Source of the DNA: Achromobacter spanius
Lineage (GTDB): Bacteria; Pseudomonadota; Gammaproteobacteria; Burkholderiales; Burkholderiaceae_B
Reading direction: 5' to 3'
DNA length: 64,000 bases
Assembly (NCBI RefSeq): GCF_029637605.1
Contig: NZ_CP121261.1
Location: 2,542,001-2,606,000, forward strand
The notes beneath the pieces were generated by a model, which was given only the letters and a program-made list of their open reading frames with translations, did not search any database and had not been told where the DNA came from. The number at the start of each line of letters is the position of its first letter. The first letter of the stretch is position 1. Position numbers and translations under genes: made by a program. This document shows, piece by piece, positions 34,635 through 44,032 of this stretch.

Positions 34635-34986
34635 CTCACGATGCCTTGATTAGAAAAAGCTCTGAGCTAACAGACGGGCTCACTTTCGGGGTGAGGGTCA
34701 CGGGGCCATCATCGCAGCGGATAGTGCAACCGGCCGTGTCCCGCAGCCAGCTTCGATGATGGTGAATATGCAGGCTGATGCGCTTAGTGGAACCCGAGAA
34801 AATGGGTGAGGTTGTGGGCATATCAAGGGGACTTATTGCACGATTTCCAGGGAGGCTAGGCAAGACACCCCCAAAGGGGGGGGAAATCGCGGACTAGCGG
34901 GTGCGTACTATCCCCTCGGAAAATCGCATCAGAATTCGACCCGTACCGCCCGGCTATCATTGCTGCCTCACCTTTCGGGAGCACTC
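34635..34986. other. Intergenic island stretch
   Basis: No convincing gene; a weak minus-strand frame exists. A C/G homopolymer tract (CCCCCAAAGGGGGGGG) lies near 34868. Confidence 0.4.
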
Positions 34987-35424
34987 ATGAAAGCAATACT
35001 CGCCGCGATGTTCACGGTGCTGTTGACCGCCTGCGCATCCAAGATCGTTTCGTACACACCCGTGCCCGCTCCGGCTGATCCGCTCGCGGTTATCGAGCAG
35101 GTGCTAAGCGAGCAACCGCAGAAGTACCGCCCGGAAGGCGTGAAGGCCACAGGCACGTACGTTGAGTTCGGTGATGGGGTTATTGCAGAGCAGTCCGCGT
35201 GGAACCCGGCACGGGCAAAGGCCAAGCGAACCACCGTCCGGCTGTACTACACGTCTATTGCAGAGAACCGGCTACGTGAGCGCGGGCGCTGGTGGATCGT
35301 GCAGTCACTGAACAAGCAAGGGTCGCTGTTGGCTTCAGCCTGGAGCGACGACAAGGACGCGGCGTTGCGCTACATCGCGGCGCTGGAAGCCATGAGGGAC
35401 CGAGCGGCTGCGAGTGCAAACTGA
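34987..35424 (+). CDS. Predicted lipoprotein at the island right end
   Basis: A 145-residue protein with lipobox LTAC. The mature region is alpha/beta-like (VRLYYTSIAENRLRERGRWWIVQSL) with a C-terminal helix. GGGAG precedes ATG 34987. It is next to the right island repeat. Function unknown. Confidence 0.6.
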   Translation: MKAILAAMFTVLLTACASKIVSYTPVPAPADPLAVIEQVLSEQPQKYRPEGVKATGTYVEFGDGVIAEQSAWNPARAKAKRTTVRLYYTSIAENRLRERGRWWIVQSLNKQGSLLASAWSDDKDAALRYIAALEAMRDRAAASAN

Positions 35425-35470
35425 GTGCAAATCGGAGTGCACTCAGAACCGGGAGTGCAAATTCACAATG

Positions 35471-35573
35471 GCATCTCAACATTCCTTGCCGAGGCTAAAC
35501 CATTGATTTATTAATTATTGCTGGCGCGGCAGGAGGGGCTCGAACCCCCGACCCCGGGCTTAGAAGGCCCGTG
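35471..35573. repeat. Right copy of the island-bounding direct repeat
   Basis: The partner of 24381-24484, with the same spacing from GCATCTCAACATT to the tRNA CCA end. It overlaps the 3' part of the intact tRNA-Arg gene, the usual attachment site for integrases. Confidence 0.8.
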
Positions 35574-35598
35574 CTCTATCCAGCTGAGCTACTGCCGC
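35522..35598 (-). tRNA. tRNA-Arg (anticodon TCT)
   Basis: A 77-nt cloverleaf on the minus strand. The acceptor stem GCGGCAG/CTGCCGC is followed by G and an encoded CCA. The D-arm GCTC/GAGC, anticodon stem CGGGC/GCCCG with loop CTTCTAA, and T-arm GGGGG-TTCGAGC-CCCTC all pair. Anticodon TCT reads AGA. It serves as the island attachment site. Confidence 0.95.
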
Positions 35599-35704
35599 GC
35601 AGTCTTTTGATGACCCGGAAGATGTCCGGGCGCCGCATTTTACCTTGTTGCCGAAAAACTTGTGACGCGGCCCACCGCACTGGCCTCTACCCCCCCCACG
35701 CCCC

Positions 35705-36289
35705 CTACTCGTCCTCGATATCCGCGTGCGTGGACACCCACAGCACCATCGCATCCGCCTCGCTCAGGCTGATCACCCGGTGGCCCATGCGGCTGTCTAT
35801 ATAGAAGCTTTCGCCCGCCTTCAATCTCGCCGGTTCGTAGAACTCGGTGTACAGCATGACTTCCCCTTCCAGCACGTAGACGAATTCTTCGCCGCGGTGG
35901 CGGCTCCAGTCCTGGAATTCGTCGAACGAGCGCGCCTTGACGCGGGTGTGAAACGGCATCATGCGCTTGTGCGACAGCGCGGTGCACAGCAGGCGGTGGT
36001 CGTAGTACGGGGTTTCGTACTGGCGGCCTTCGCCTTCGCGGCTGAGGCTGCGGCGGCCGGTGCCCATGTGGGCGTCGGACGCGGAGAAAAGTTCGGCAAC
36101 GTCCAGGTCCAGGCCGGCGGCGATCTTGATCAGGTTGTCGTAGGTGGGCGACAGCAGACTGTTTTCGATTTTCGACAGCGTGGACGCGGCGACGCCGGTG
36201 GCTGCCGCCGCCTGCTTCAGGGTCCAATTGCGCGCCTGGCGCAGGGCCCGCAGCCGTTGCGCCAATGCGCTTTGTTTGTTGCCGTGCAT
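35705..36289 (-). CDS. XRE-cupin transcriptional regulator
   Basis: A 194-residue protein: XRE helix-turn-helix at ~9-64 (WTLKQAAAATGVAASTLSKI) and a C-terminal cupin at ~105-190 (GEEFVYVLEGEVMLYTEF; LKAGESFYIDSRMGHRV). Such proteins commonly control amino-acid or polyamine catabolism. AAGGTACACAGG precedes ATG 36289. It lies 13 bases downstream of the oxidase gene stop-side boundary in the same cluster, so it is the likely regulator of the oxidase, ABC transporter and dehydrogenase genes. Confidence 0.9.
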   Translation of the reverse strand: MHGNKQSALAQRLRALRQARNWTLKQAAAATGVAASTLSKIENSLLSPTYDNLIKIAAGLDLDVAELFSASDAHMGTGRRSLSREGEGRQYETPYYDHRLLCTALSHKRMMPFHTRVKARSFDEFQDWSRHRGEEFVYVLEGEVMLYTEFYEPARLKAGESFYIDSRMGHRVISLSEADAMVLWVSTHADIEDE

Positions 36290-36302
36290 CCTGTGTACCT
36301 TG

Positions 36303-37595
36303 TCATGCCCGCGATGAGCGCTCCCGCCACCAGTCGCGCGCCTGGTAAGACCAATAAGTCAGTTGAACCGCCGCCGTGCCCAGCCCGCCGCCGTTCCACG
36401 CCAGCCCAAAGGGTTCGAATAACTTGTAGCGCTGCGTGTCGCCGGTGATCCCTTCGGCCACGACTCGCCCGCCGATTGATGTGGTGTTCATGCCGTGCCC
36501 GCCGAACGCCGTGCAATACCAGACGTCTGGCGCCAGTTGGCCAATCTGCGGCATCAGATGCCGGGCGTAGGCCATGCGGCCCGACCAGGCGGTTTCCACG
36601 CGCAGCCCCTGCAATTGCGGGTAAACAGACAGCAATTCGCGGCGCAGGGACTCGGCCAGATCGGGTGGGTCGTCGACACGGGTGGTGATTCTACTGCCCC
36701 AGCCAATGCGGCCGCCATCCAGCACGCGGTAATAGTTGCCGGCGCGGCGGTCGTCGCCGATGGCGGCGGTGCTGCGGATGGCTTCAAGCACGCGATCGCC
36801 CAGCGGTTCGGTCAGCATGATGTAGGTGGCGATGGGCAACATGGCCCGGCGCAGCGCGGGTACCACGTCGCCGGTGTAGCCGCCGGTGGCCAGCACCACG
36901 GTGCGCGCGTCGATCTGGCCTTGCGCCGTCTTTAGGTGCTTGACGGCACCGACCAGCGTGACGCCGGTCACGGGGGAATCTTCATGGATGCGCACGCCCA
37001 AGCGCACGCATTCGCGGGCCAGCGCGCGCGCGTAGTTCAAGGGGTGAAAGTGAAACGAGGCCGGGTCTTCGACGCCTTGGTGATAGACGTCGGACACCAG
37101 TCGTTCGCGTACCTGGCTGCGCGTCAGGAAGCGCACGTCGCGCCCGAAGTCGCGGCGCTGGGCGTCGCACCACTGGTTAAGCGCGTCGGTGGCTTCGTAG
37201 CGCACCACGCGCAGTCGGCCATCGACCTTGTGCGCGTCGGCGATGGCCAGCGTGCGGATGTTGTCGCGGATGATCTCCACGCCTTCCATCGACAGCCGGT
37301 AAAGCTGGCGGTAGTGGTCTTCGTCCACGTGCCGCTTGATGGCGTCGGCGCCGGCCGAAAACGCGGGCGATACCGAGCCGCCGTTGCGCCCCGACGCGCC
37401 CCAGGCGATGCGCCGCCCTTCCAGCAACGTAACGCTGCGCCCGCGCCGGGCGAGTTCCAGCGCGGTCGACAAGCCGGCCAAGCCGCCGCCCACCACGCAG
37501 ACGTCGGTGCTGGCCACGCCGGCCAACGGCGCATACCGCGTGTCCGCGTCGGACAGCGTGCGCTTGTAATAGGTGTCGATGTACTCGGAGGCCAT
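36303..37595 (-). CDS. FAD-dependent amino-acid oxidase (PuuB/AmaA-like)
   Basis: A 430-residue DAO-family flavoenzyme. The FAD dinucleotide fold VCVVGGGLAGLSTALELARRG begins near residue 32; WGASGRNGGS follows; the C-terminal GGHGMNTTSIGGR closes the FAD site. It resembles gamma-glutamylputrescine oxidase and the L-pipecolate oxidase AmaA. A neighbouring ALDH7-type dehydrogenase favours the pipecolate reading (inference). ATG 37595 is chosen from alignment to family N-termini; the ribosome site is weak. Confidence 0.85.
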   Translation of the reverse strand: MASEYIDTYYKRTLSDADTRYAPLAGVASTDVCVVGGGLAGLSTALELARRGRSVTLLEGRRIAWGASGRNGGSVSPAFSAGADAIKRHVDEDHYRQLYRLSMEGVEIIRDNIRTLAIADAHKVDGRLRVVRYEATDALNQWCDAQRRDFGRDVRFLTRSQVRERLVSDVYHQGVEDPASFHFHPLNYARALARECVRLGVRIHEDSPVTGVTLVGAVKHLKTAQGQIDARTVVLATGGYTGDVVPALRRAMLPIATYIMLTEPLGDRVLEAIRSTAAIGDDRRAGNYYRVLDGGRIGWGSRITTRVDDPPDLAESLRRELLSVYPQLQGLRVETAWSGRMAYARHLMPQIGQLAPDVWYCTAFGGHGMNTTSIGGRVVAEGITGDTQRYKLFEPFGLAWNGGGLGTAAVQLTYWSYQARDWWRERSSRA

Positions 37596-37612
37596 GCCGG
37601 TGGGGGTCCGTG

Positions 37613-38302
37613 TCAGTGCAGGCTTGCGCCTTGCAGGCCGCCCGTGAGGCGCTTTTCCAGCCAATTGGCCAGGCGCAGCAACGGGTAGCAGTAGATGAAG
37701 TAGATGGCGGCAATCATGCCGTAGATGAACAGCGATTTCGCAGGAAAGGTAATGATGAATACCTCGCCCTGGCGCGTCAGTTCGGTAATGCCGACCACCG
37801 ACAGGATGGCGGTGCTTTTGATCAGCATGACGTAGACGCCGCTCATGGGTTGCACGATCAGGCGCATGGCTTGCGGCAGGACGACCAGCCGCAGGATCTG
37901 CAAGGGCCGCAGGCCGAGTGTCATGGCGCCTTCGGTCTGGCCGCGCGGCACGGACTGGATGGCGCCCATGACGATTTCAGCGACATAGCAAGACGTGTAC
38001 ACCGACAGCGACACGAAGGCGGCGGTGGCGGAATCCCAATGCAGCAGCGCGATGCCGGTGCTGGGCAGCACAAAGTAAAAGATATAAAGCTGCACCAGAA
38101 ACGGCGTGCCGCGCAGCACGTGGATGTACAGGCCCAGCAATTGATGAATACCACGGATGTGATAGCTGCGTATCACCCCTATCACAAAGCCCAGCAGCGA
38201 TCCGGCGATGATGGCCACGAACGATATCTTCAGCGTCTCCCAGAAGCCCTTCAGCAGGAAGGGCAGCACGACGCCGGCGGTGGAAAGATAGGAATCCAGC
38301 AT
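37613..38302 (-). CDS. Amino-acid ABC transporter permease (HisM type)
   Basis: A 229-residue inner-membrane protein with five or so helices and the polar amino-acid permease pattern (LLKGFWETLKISFVAI; the EAA loop around GAIQSVPRGQTEGAMTLGL). ATG 38302 is 2 bases from the end of the partner permease gene. Confidence 0.92.
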   Translation of the reverse strand: MLDSYLSTAGVVLPFLLKGFWETLKISFVAIIAGSLLGFVIGVIRSYHIRGIHQLLGLYIHVLRGTPFLVQLYIFYFVLPSTGIALLHWDSATAAFVSLSVYTSCYVAEIVMGAIQSVPRGQTEGAMTLGLRPLQILRLVVLPQAMRLIVQPMSGVYVMLIKSTAILSVVGITELTRQGEVFIITFPAKSLFIYGMIAAIYFIYCYPLLRLANWLEKRLTGGLQGASLH

Positions 38303-38304
38303 GC

Positions 38305-38997
38305 TTACCTCGCGTTCCAGGCCGGGCCGGCCAACCAGAGGCTGACGCCTCGCGACAACAACAGCATGACGCCGTAGATCAGCAGGTAGCCCGCGGCAAT
38401 CGTCAGGAAGCTTTCGCTGGGCACGATGCGGTCGCTGTTCATCTGCACGCCGGCTGCCACCAGTTCGAATACGGTGATCAGCGACAGCAGGGACGTGTCT
38501 TTGATCAGCACGGCGGTCTGCCCCAACAACGGCGGCAGCGTGTTGACGAAAGCCTGCGGCAGCACCACGTAGCGCAGCCGCTGTTGATAGTTCATGCCGC
38601 AAGCCTTGGCGCCTTCGATCTGGCCGCGCGGCACGGATTCAATGCCCACGCGGATGATTTCGCTCATGTAGGCGGCGTGGTGCAGCGTCATGGCCATGAT
38701 GCCCAGCACCATTTCGCTCCAGCGCCCGGCGCCCGGTATCACCATGGGCACGGCGTAATAAACCAGGTAGATCTGCACCAGCAAGGGGGTGGACCGGATG
38801 AACTGCACGTAGGCCGCCACCGGGCGCCAGATGGCGCCTCGGCGCGACATGTGCAGCAAGGCCAGCGGCACGCCGGCCAACACGGACAGCACCAGGCTGG
38901 CGCCCGCCGCGATCAGCGTGTTGGCCAGGCCCGTGGCGAACTCGCCCGTGTACTGGCTGACGATGCGCCAGTTGTAGTAGTCGATCAGCCAATCCAT
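38305..38997 (-). CDS. Amino-acid ABC transporter permease (HisQ type)
   Basis: A 230-residue paralogue of the adjacent permease, with FATGLANTLIAAGASLVLSV and the EAA loop RVGIESVPRGQIEGAKACGM. AGGAGACCGG precedes ATG 38997. The two permeases form the heterodimeric channel of a polar amino-acid importer. Confidence 0.92.
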   Translation of the reverse strand: MDWLIDYYNWRIVSQYTGEFATGLANTLIAAGASLVLSVLAGVPLALLHMSRRGAIWRPVAAYVQFIRSTPLLVQIYLVYYAVPMVIPGAGRWSEMVLGIMAMTLHHAAYMSEIIRVGIESVPRGQIEGAKACGMNYQQRLRYVVLPQAFVNTLPPLLGQTAVLIKDTSLLSLITVFELVAAGVQMNSDRIVPSESFLTIAAGYLLIYGVMLLLSRGVSLWLAGPAWNAR

Positions 38998-39030
38998 GGG
39001 CGCTCCGGTCTCCTGGTTATGTGGCGCGAT

Positions 39031-39825
39031 TTATTGGTGGTCTTTCTTCCAGTCGGTGGAGTACCAGTACTTCACCTGCTCGGGCAGCGTGTTGTCGGCG
39101 GTCTTCAGCGTTTGCCAGTTATCCAGCCAGAACTTGAGGCGGAAGGCATTGGGGCCGACGGCAAAGGCCAGCGGTTCACGCACCATCACGCCGTCCAGCA
39201 CGCGCAGGTTGCCGAAGTCCACCAGGAACTGGTTGGCGGTGGACATGGACATGATGCCGGCGTCCAGACGACCGCTGGACAGGGCCTGGCCGACCGGCGC
39301 GCTGCCGCCCGAGAACTCTTTCATGGTGGCCTTGGGCAGCATCTTCTTGCCCGCTTCGGCGTAGGTGCTGGCGCCCAGCACACCGACGTTCAGACCGTCC
39401 TTGTTCAGTTCCTGGTACGACTTATAGGGCGAGTCCTTTTGCACCACGGCAACGGTTTCGGCATAGAACATCGGCGCCGAGAACAGCACCTGCGCCGCGC
39501 GTTGCGGGGTGGGCGTCATGTCGGCGGCCACCATGTCGGCCTTGCCGGACAACAGCGCCGGCAGCAGGCCCTTCCATTCATAGTCTTGCAGGACCAGCTT
39601 CACGCCCAGGTCGTCGGCCATGCGCTTGGCCACTTCCACAGCCAAGCCGGTGCGCTTGCCGGATTTGTCCATGAAGCTCATCAAGGGGCCCGAGGTCTGC
39701 ACCGCCACGCGCAGCTCGCCGCGCTTGATGATGTCGCTTAGTTCGTCGGCTTGCGCGGGCAGCGCCACGGTGGCGCTGGCGATGGCGATGCTGGCCAGGC
39801 CCAGCCATTGTTTGATTTTCAGCAT
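39031..39825 (-). CDS. Amino-acid ABC transporter substrate-binding protein
   Basis: A 264-residue periplasmic binding protein (SBP_bac_3 family) with a Sec signal ending near AQA, then GELRVAVQTSGPLMSFMDKSG, TGLAVEVAKRMADDLGVKL and MVAADMTPTPQRAAQVLFSAP. AAGGGAAT precedes ATG 39825. Its ligand is likely the substrate of the adjacent oxidase. Confidence 0.92.
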   Translation of the reverse strand: MLKIKQWLGLASIAIASATVALPAQADELSDIIKRGELRVAVQTSGPLMSFMDKSGKRTGLAVEVAKRMADDLGVKLVLQDYEWKGLLPALLSGKADMVAADMTPTPQRAAQVLFSAPMFYAETVAVVQKDSPYKSYQELNKDGLNVGVLGASTYAEAGKKMLPKATMKEFSGGSAPVGQALSSGRLDAGIMSMSTANQFLVDFGNLRVLDGVMVREPLAFAVGPNAFRLKFWLDNWQTLKTADNTLPEQVKYWYSTDWKKDHQ

Positions 39826-39953
39826 TTCGATATTCCCTTGTGGTGGATGACGTCGTTCCGGGCTTGGCATGGGTGCTGCCGCATGGCCGGCAGCGCCCGG
39901 ATTTGCCGGACCGGCCTGTGCTTGGATTGCTTGAACAGCTTGGAATGCGTGGA

Positions 39954-40703
<750 letters not shown>

Positions 40704-40856
40704 TGATGCACCTCGAAAACCGCGCTTAAGCGGGTTTAGCAAAAAAGTTTCGCAATTCACGCTGGAGTTTCGTATAGTAAATTTTTTTCCCGAATCGCCA
40801 CTTAGGCATAACCCTTAAGCGAAGCCATGACTTCGCTGGCAATCCAAGGAACCGGC

Positions 40857-42359
40857 ATGGACACCCCCCAAGACATCCTGCGCGCGCTCGGCCTGAACCC
40901 CGACGCGCTTACCGGCGGCACGCTGACCGCGCGCAGCCCGATCGACGGCGCTGAACTGGCGCAGGTGCATGAGCACACGGTGGCCCAGGCCCATTCGGCC
41001 ATCACGCGCGCCCGCCAGGCCAGCCTGGCATGGCGCGACGTGCCGGCCCCGCGCCGGGGCGAACTGATACGCCTGTTGGGCGAAACCCTGCGCGAGAACA
41101 AGACCGCGCTGGGCCGCCTGGTGAGCCTGGAAGCCGGCAAGATCGTGGCTGAAGGCGAAGGCGAAGTGCAGGAAATGATCGACATCTGCGACTTCGCCGT
41201 CGGCCTGTCGCGCCAGTTGTACGGCCTGACCATCGCGTCCGAACGCCCCGGCCACCGCATGATGGAAACCTGGCATCCGCTGGGCGTCATCGGCGTGATC
41301 AGCGCGTTCAATTTCCCGGTGGCCGTGTGGTCGTGGAACGCGGCGCTGGCCATCGTCTGCGGCAACGCCGTGGTGTGGAAGCCGTCTGAGAAAACGCCGT
41401 TGACCGCCCTGGCCTGCCAAGCGCTCTTCGCGCAAGCCATGCAGCGTTTCGGTGACGCGCCCGCCGGCCTGTCCGAAGTGCTGATCGGCGGCCGCGAAGT
41501 GGGCGAAGCGTTGGTGGATTCGCATACGGTGGCGCTGGTGTCGGCCACCGGCTCCACCCGCATGGGCCGCCAGGTGGGCCCGCGCGTGGCGCAACGCTTT
41601 GGCCGCGTGCTGCTGGAACTGGGCGGCAACAACGCCATCATCGTCGGCCCCACCGCCGACCTGGACATGGCCGCGCGCGGCATCGTGTTTGGCGCCATCG
41701 GCACGGCCGGCCAGCGCTGCACCACCACCCGCCGCCTGATCGTGCATGAAAGCGTGGCCGACGCCCTGGTGCAACGCCTGCACAAGGCCTACGCCAGCGC
41801 CCCCATCGGCAACCCGCTGGACAGCGGCAACCTGGTCGGCCCGCTGATCGACCGTGGATCGTTTGACGCCATGCAAGACGCGCTCAAGGCCGCGCGCGAG
41901 CAAGGCGGCAAGGTCACGGGCGGCGAACGCGTGCTGGCGGATGACTTCCCCAACGCCTGGTACGTGCGCCCGGCCATCGCCGAGATGCCCGGCCAGACCG
42001 ACGTGGTCTGCCACGAAACCTTCGCCCCCATCCTGTACGTGATGCGCTACCAGGAGTTCAGCGACGCGCTGGCCTTGCAGAACGGCGTGCCGCAAGGCCT
42101 GTCGTCGGCCATCTTCACCAATGACCTGCGCGAAGCCGAAACCTTCCTGTCGGCGTCCGGCTCCGACTGCGGCATTGCCAACGTCAACATCGGCACGTCC
42201 GGCGCGGAAATCGGCGGCGCGTTTGGTGGCGAAAAGGAGACGGGCGGCGGCCGCGAATCCGGCTCGGATGCCTGGCGCAATTACATGCGCCGCGCAACCA
42301 ACACCATCAATTATTCGCGCAACCTGCCGCTGGCGCAGGGCATCAAGTTCGGCGAGTAA
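40857..42359 (+). CDS. ALDH7-type aldehyde dehydrogenase (AmaB-like)
   Basis: A 500-residue NAD-dependent dehydrogenase with catalytic Cys288 (TAGQRCTTTRR) and Glu254 (LELGGNNAI). NNAI in place of the usual NP and the phrase FNFPVAVWSWNAALA match the antiquitin/piperideine-6-carboxylate dehydrogenase branch, which oxidises alpha-aminoadipic semialdehyde in lysine/pipecolate breakdown. ATG 40857 has AAGGA upstream; ATG 40827 is an alternative. It is divergent from the amino-acid transporter operon and likely coregulated with it. Confidence 0.9.
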   Translation: MDTPQDILRALGLNPDALTGGTLTARSPIDGAELAQVHEHTVAQAHSAITRARQASLAWRDVPAPRRGELIRLLGETLRENKTALGRLVSLEAGKIVAEGEGEVQEMIDICDFAVGLSRQLYGLTIASERPGHRMMETWHPLGVIGVISAFNFPVAVWSWNAALAIVCGNAVVWKPSEKTPLTALACQALFAQAMQRFGDAPAGLSEVLIGGREVGEALVDSHTVALVSATGSTRMGRQVGPRVAQRFGRVLLELGGNNAIIVGPTADLDMAARGIVFGAIGTAGQRCTTTRRLIVHESVADALVQRLHKAYASAPIGNPLDSGNLVGPLIDRGSFDAMQDALKAAREQGGKVTGGERVLADDFPNAWYVRPAIAEMPGQTDVVCHETFAPILYVMRYQEFSDALALQNGVPQGLSSAIFTNDLREAETFLSASGSDCGIANVNIGTSGAEIGGAFGGEKETGGGRESGSDAWRNYMRRATNTINYSRNLPLAQGIKFGE

Positions 42360-42370
42360 GTCGACTGGAA

Positions 42371-42432
42371 AGCCTTGAAACTCAAGGCTTGAAACGCAAG
42401 GCCCCGCGCGGTTGGATCCGCACGGGGCCTTG
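42371..42432 (+). terminator. Tandem hairpins ending the dehydrogenase gene
   Basis: AGCCTTGA-AAC-TCAAGGCT (42371-42389) and a stronger CAAGGCCCCG...CGGGGCCTTG stem (42397-42432), followed by a weak T-rich tract. Probable terminator. Confidence 0.6.
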
Positions 42433-42610
42433 TTGCGTGGGGCTTGGGCCACACGGGCACACGGGCCACATGGGCCACGTCCGCCACCCCATGTCGACAT
42501 CCTGCGTAACACCTGTTTATTACATGGCCTACATCCGATAAGCCTGACTTACAAACAGTTGCGGCAGGCGATGCTACATTTCTTCGTCACAAGAAAAGCA
42601 CACTGTTCCC

Positions 42611-43903
42611 ATGTCCCTACGCCGTCTTGCACACCCTCACTTCGCCCTGCGCACCCTGACCGCCGCTGTCGCCCTGAGCGCCGCCGGCTCGGCCGCAGCC
42701 GGCGTGTCGTACCGCCTGGACCGCCCGTCCGCCGCCCCTGGCGAGACCGTCACCATCGAAGCCGTGTACTTCAACGACGGCAGCGCACGCGCCACCTGGG
42801 AAGCGCCGCCTGAGCTGGTGCTGCAATGGCGCAGCCCGGACGGCCAGATCGTGCGCAGCCTGGCCAAGCTGTCCGGCGACCGCGCCAGCTACAGCGTGCC
42901 CGTGAACAACTTTGCCCGCATGGCATGGACCGCCGTCGTGCCCAGCACCGCGCACGGCCTGCAAGCCGTGTCCATTGAAGGCGAACCGTCCTTGATGGCG
43001 CTGGACGCCACGGGCCGCGAACGCGGCACGCTGGCCAGCACGCCGGCCCAAGGCCCGGTGGTGGATGCGCGCAGCGGCCAGCCCGTGCCGGTGGCCGCCG
43101 TGACCGCGGCGGGTGCCTCGCCCGATGCCGGCCCCGCGCCCGACGCGACCGTTGCGCCGACCGTTCAGCCGCAAACCGCGTTCGACCAGTTCCGCAGCTC
43201 GATCTCGGAATACAAGCCTGTGTACTTCGACATCGGCACCCGCGACCGCACCACCGCGCGCTTTCAGATCAGCGCCAAGTACCGGCTCTTCAGCCCGTCA
43301 GGCGACCGTCCGGCGACCTGGGGCGAGAACTTCTACCTGGCCTACACGCAGACCTCGCTGTGGGATTTGCAGGGCGATTCCATGCCCTTCATCGACACCA
43401 CCTTCAACCCCAGCGCCTTCTGGCTGTCGGACAGCATCTGGCAATCCGCCAACCAGAACTGGCGCTTTGGCATGAATACCGGCGTGGAGCACAGTTCCAA
43501 CGGCAAGGATGGCGAAGATTCACGTTCGGTCAACGACGGCTATATCGAACCGCGCTTTCACTACCGGTTTGACGGCGGCAGCACGCTGACCTTTGCGCCC
43601 AGGGTCAAGGCTTACTTTGGCGTGGCGGATGAGAACCGGGACTACGCCGATTATGCCGGGCACGTTGATTGGCAATTGCGTTGGGCGCAGGACAACGGCG
43701 CGGTGGTGTCGGCGATGTACCGCCAAGGCGATCAGAAACGCCGGACGACGCAGTTGGACTTTGCGTGGCCGCTGCAACGCACTTGGTTGAACATGAACGG
43801 GTATCTGCACTTGCAGTATTTCAACGGGTACGGGGAGACGTTGCTTGGGTATAACCAGCGCAATGAATCGCAGTTCCGGGTGGGGTTGTCGTTGGTGCCT
43901 TGA
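42611..43903 (+). CDS. pldA: Outer-membrane phospholipase A1 with N-terminal extension
   Basis: A 430-residue outer-membrane enzyme that hydrolyses phospholipids appearing in the outer leaflet. The active site is plain: His294 and Ser296 in VEHSSNGKDG, followed by SRSVNDGYIEPRF. The C-terminal ~250 residues form the 12-stranded barrel. The N-terminal region (after a signal to ~residue 30) is an additional ~150-residue domain with beta-strand pattern and a Pro/Ala-rich linker, absent from the 289-residue E. coli protein. The ribosome site is weak. Confidence 0.92.
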   Translation: MSLRRLAHPHFALRTLTAAVALSAAGSAAAGVSYRLDRPSAAPGETVTIEAVYFNDGSARATWEAPPELVLQWRSPDGQIVRSLAKLSGDRASYSVPVNNFARMAWTAVVPSTAHGLQAVSIEGEPSLMALDATGRERGTLASTPAQGPVVDARSGQPVPVAAVTAAGASPDAGPAPDATVAPTVQPQTAFDQFRSSISEYKPVYFDIGTRDRTTARFQISAKYRLFSPSGDRPATWGENFYLAYTQTSLWDLQGDSMPFIDTTFNPSAFWLSDSIWQSANQNWRFGMNTGVEHSSNGKDGEDSRSVNDGYIEPRFHYRFDGGSTLTFAPRVKAYFGVADENRDYADYAGHVDWQLRWAQDNGAVVSAMYRQGDQKRRTTQLDFAWPLQRTWLNMNGYLHLQYFNGYGETLLGYNQRNESQFRVGLSLVP

Positions 43904-43954
43904 GGGTGAGGGGTGTGTGCGTGGGTTAAGGGGATGGGTGTTTGCGTGCGGTGT

Positions 43955-44023
43955 GGTGATGGGTTGCGCGCGTTGGGGGGCGGGGTTCTTTTGTCGTTTT
44001 CCCCGCGCTTCACCCATCCTACG
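43955..44023. repeat. Solitary copy of the REP-like element
   Basis: GTGATGGGTTGCGCGCG ... CACCCATCCTACG, in inverse orientation to the 76-bp array units at 52227 and related along most of its length. It can fold by pairing GATGGGT with ACCCATC. Confidence 0.65.
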
Positions 44024-44032
44024 ATGCCAGCG

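Larger units (their letters stand above)
24432..35598. mobile_element. tRNA-Arg-associated genomic island (remnant)
   Basis: About 11 kb bounded by direct repeats of the tRNA-Arg 3' region, with a third 26-bp copy at 27434. The content is accessory: unknown membrane proteins, IS3 and IS30, a graspetide-type RiPP pair, a DUF262/DUF1524 protein and a lipoprotein. It is visibly richer in A+T than the flanks. No integrase or relaxase gene is seen, so it is probably no longer mobile by itself and may be two stacked insertions. Confidence 0.7.

Noticed and set aside
34636..34863. 75-codon minus-strand frame in the island
   Set aside because: No ribosome site and only a vague resemblance to small DUF2917-type proteins; not enough support.
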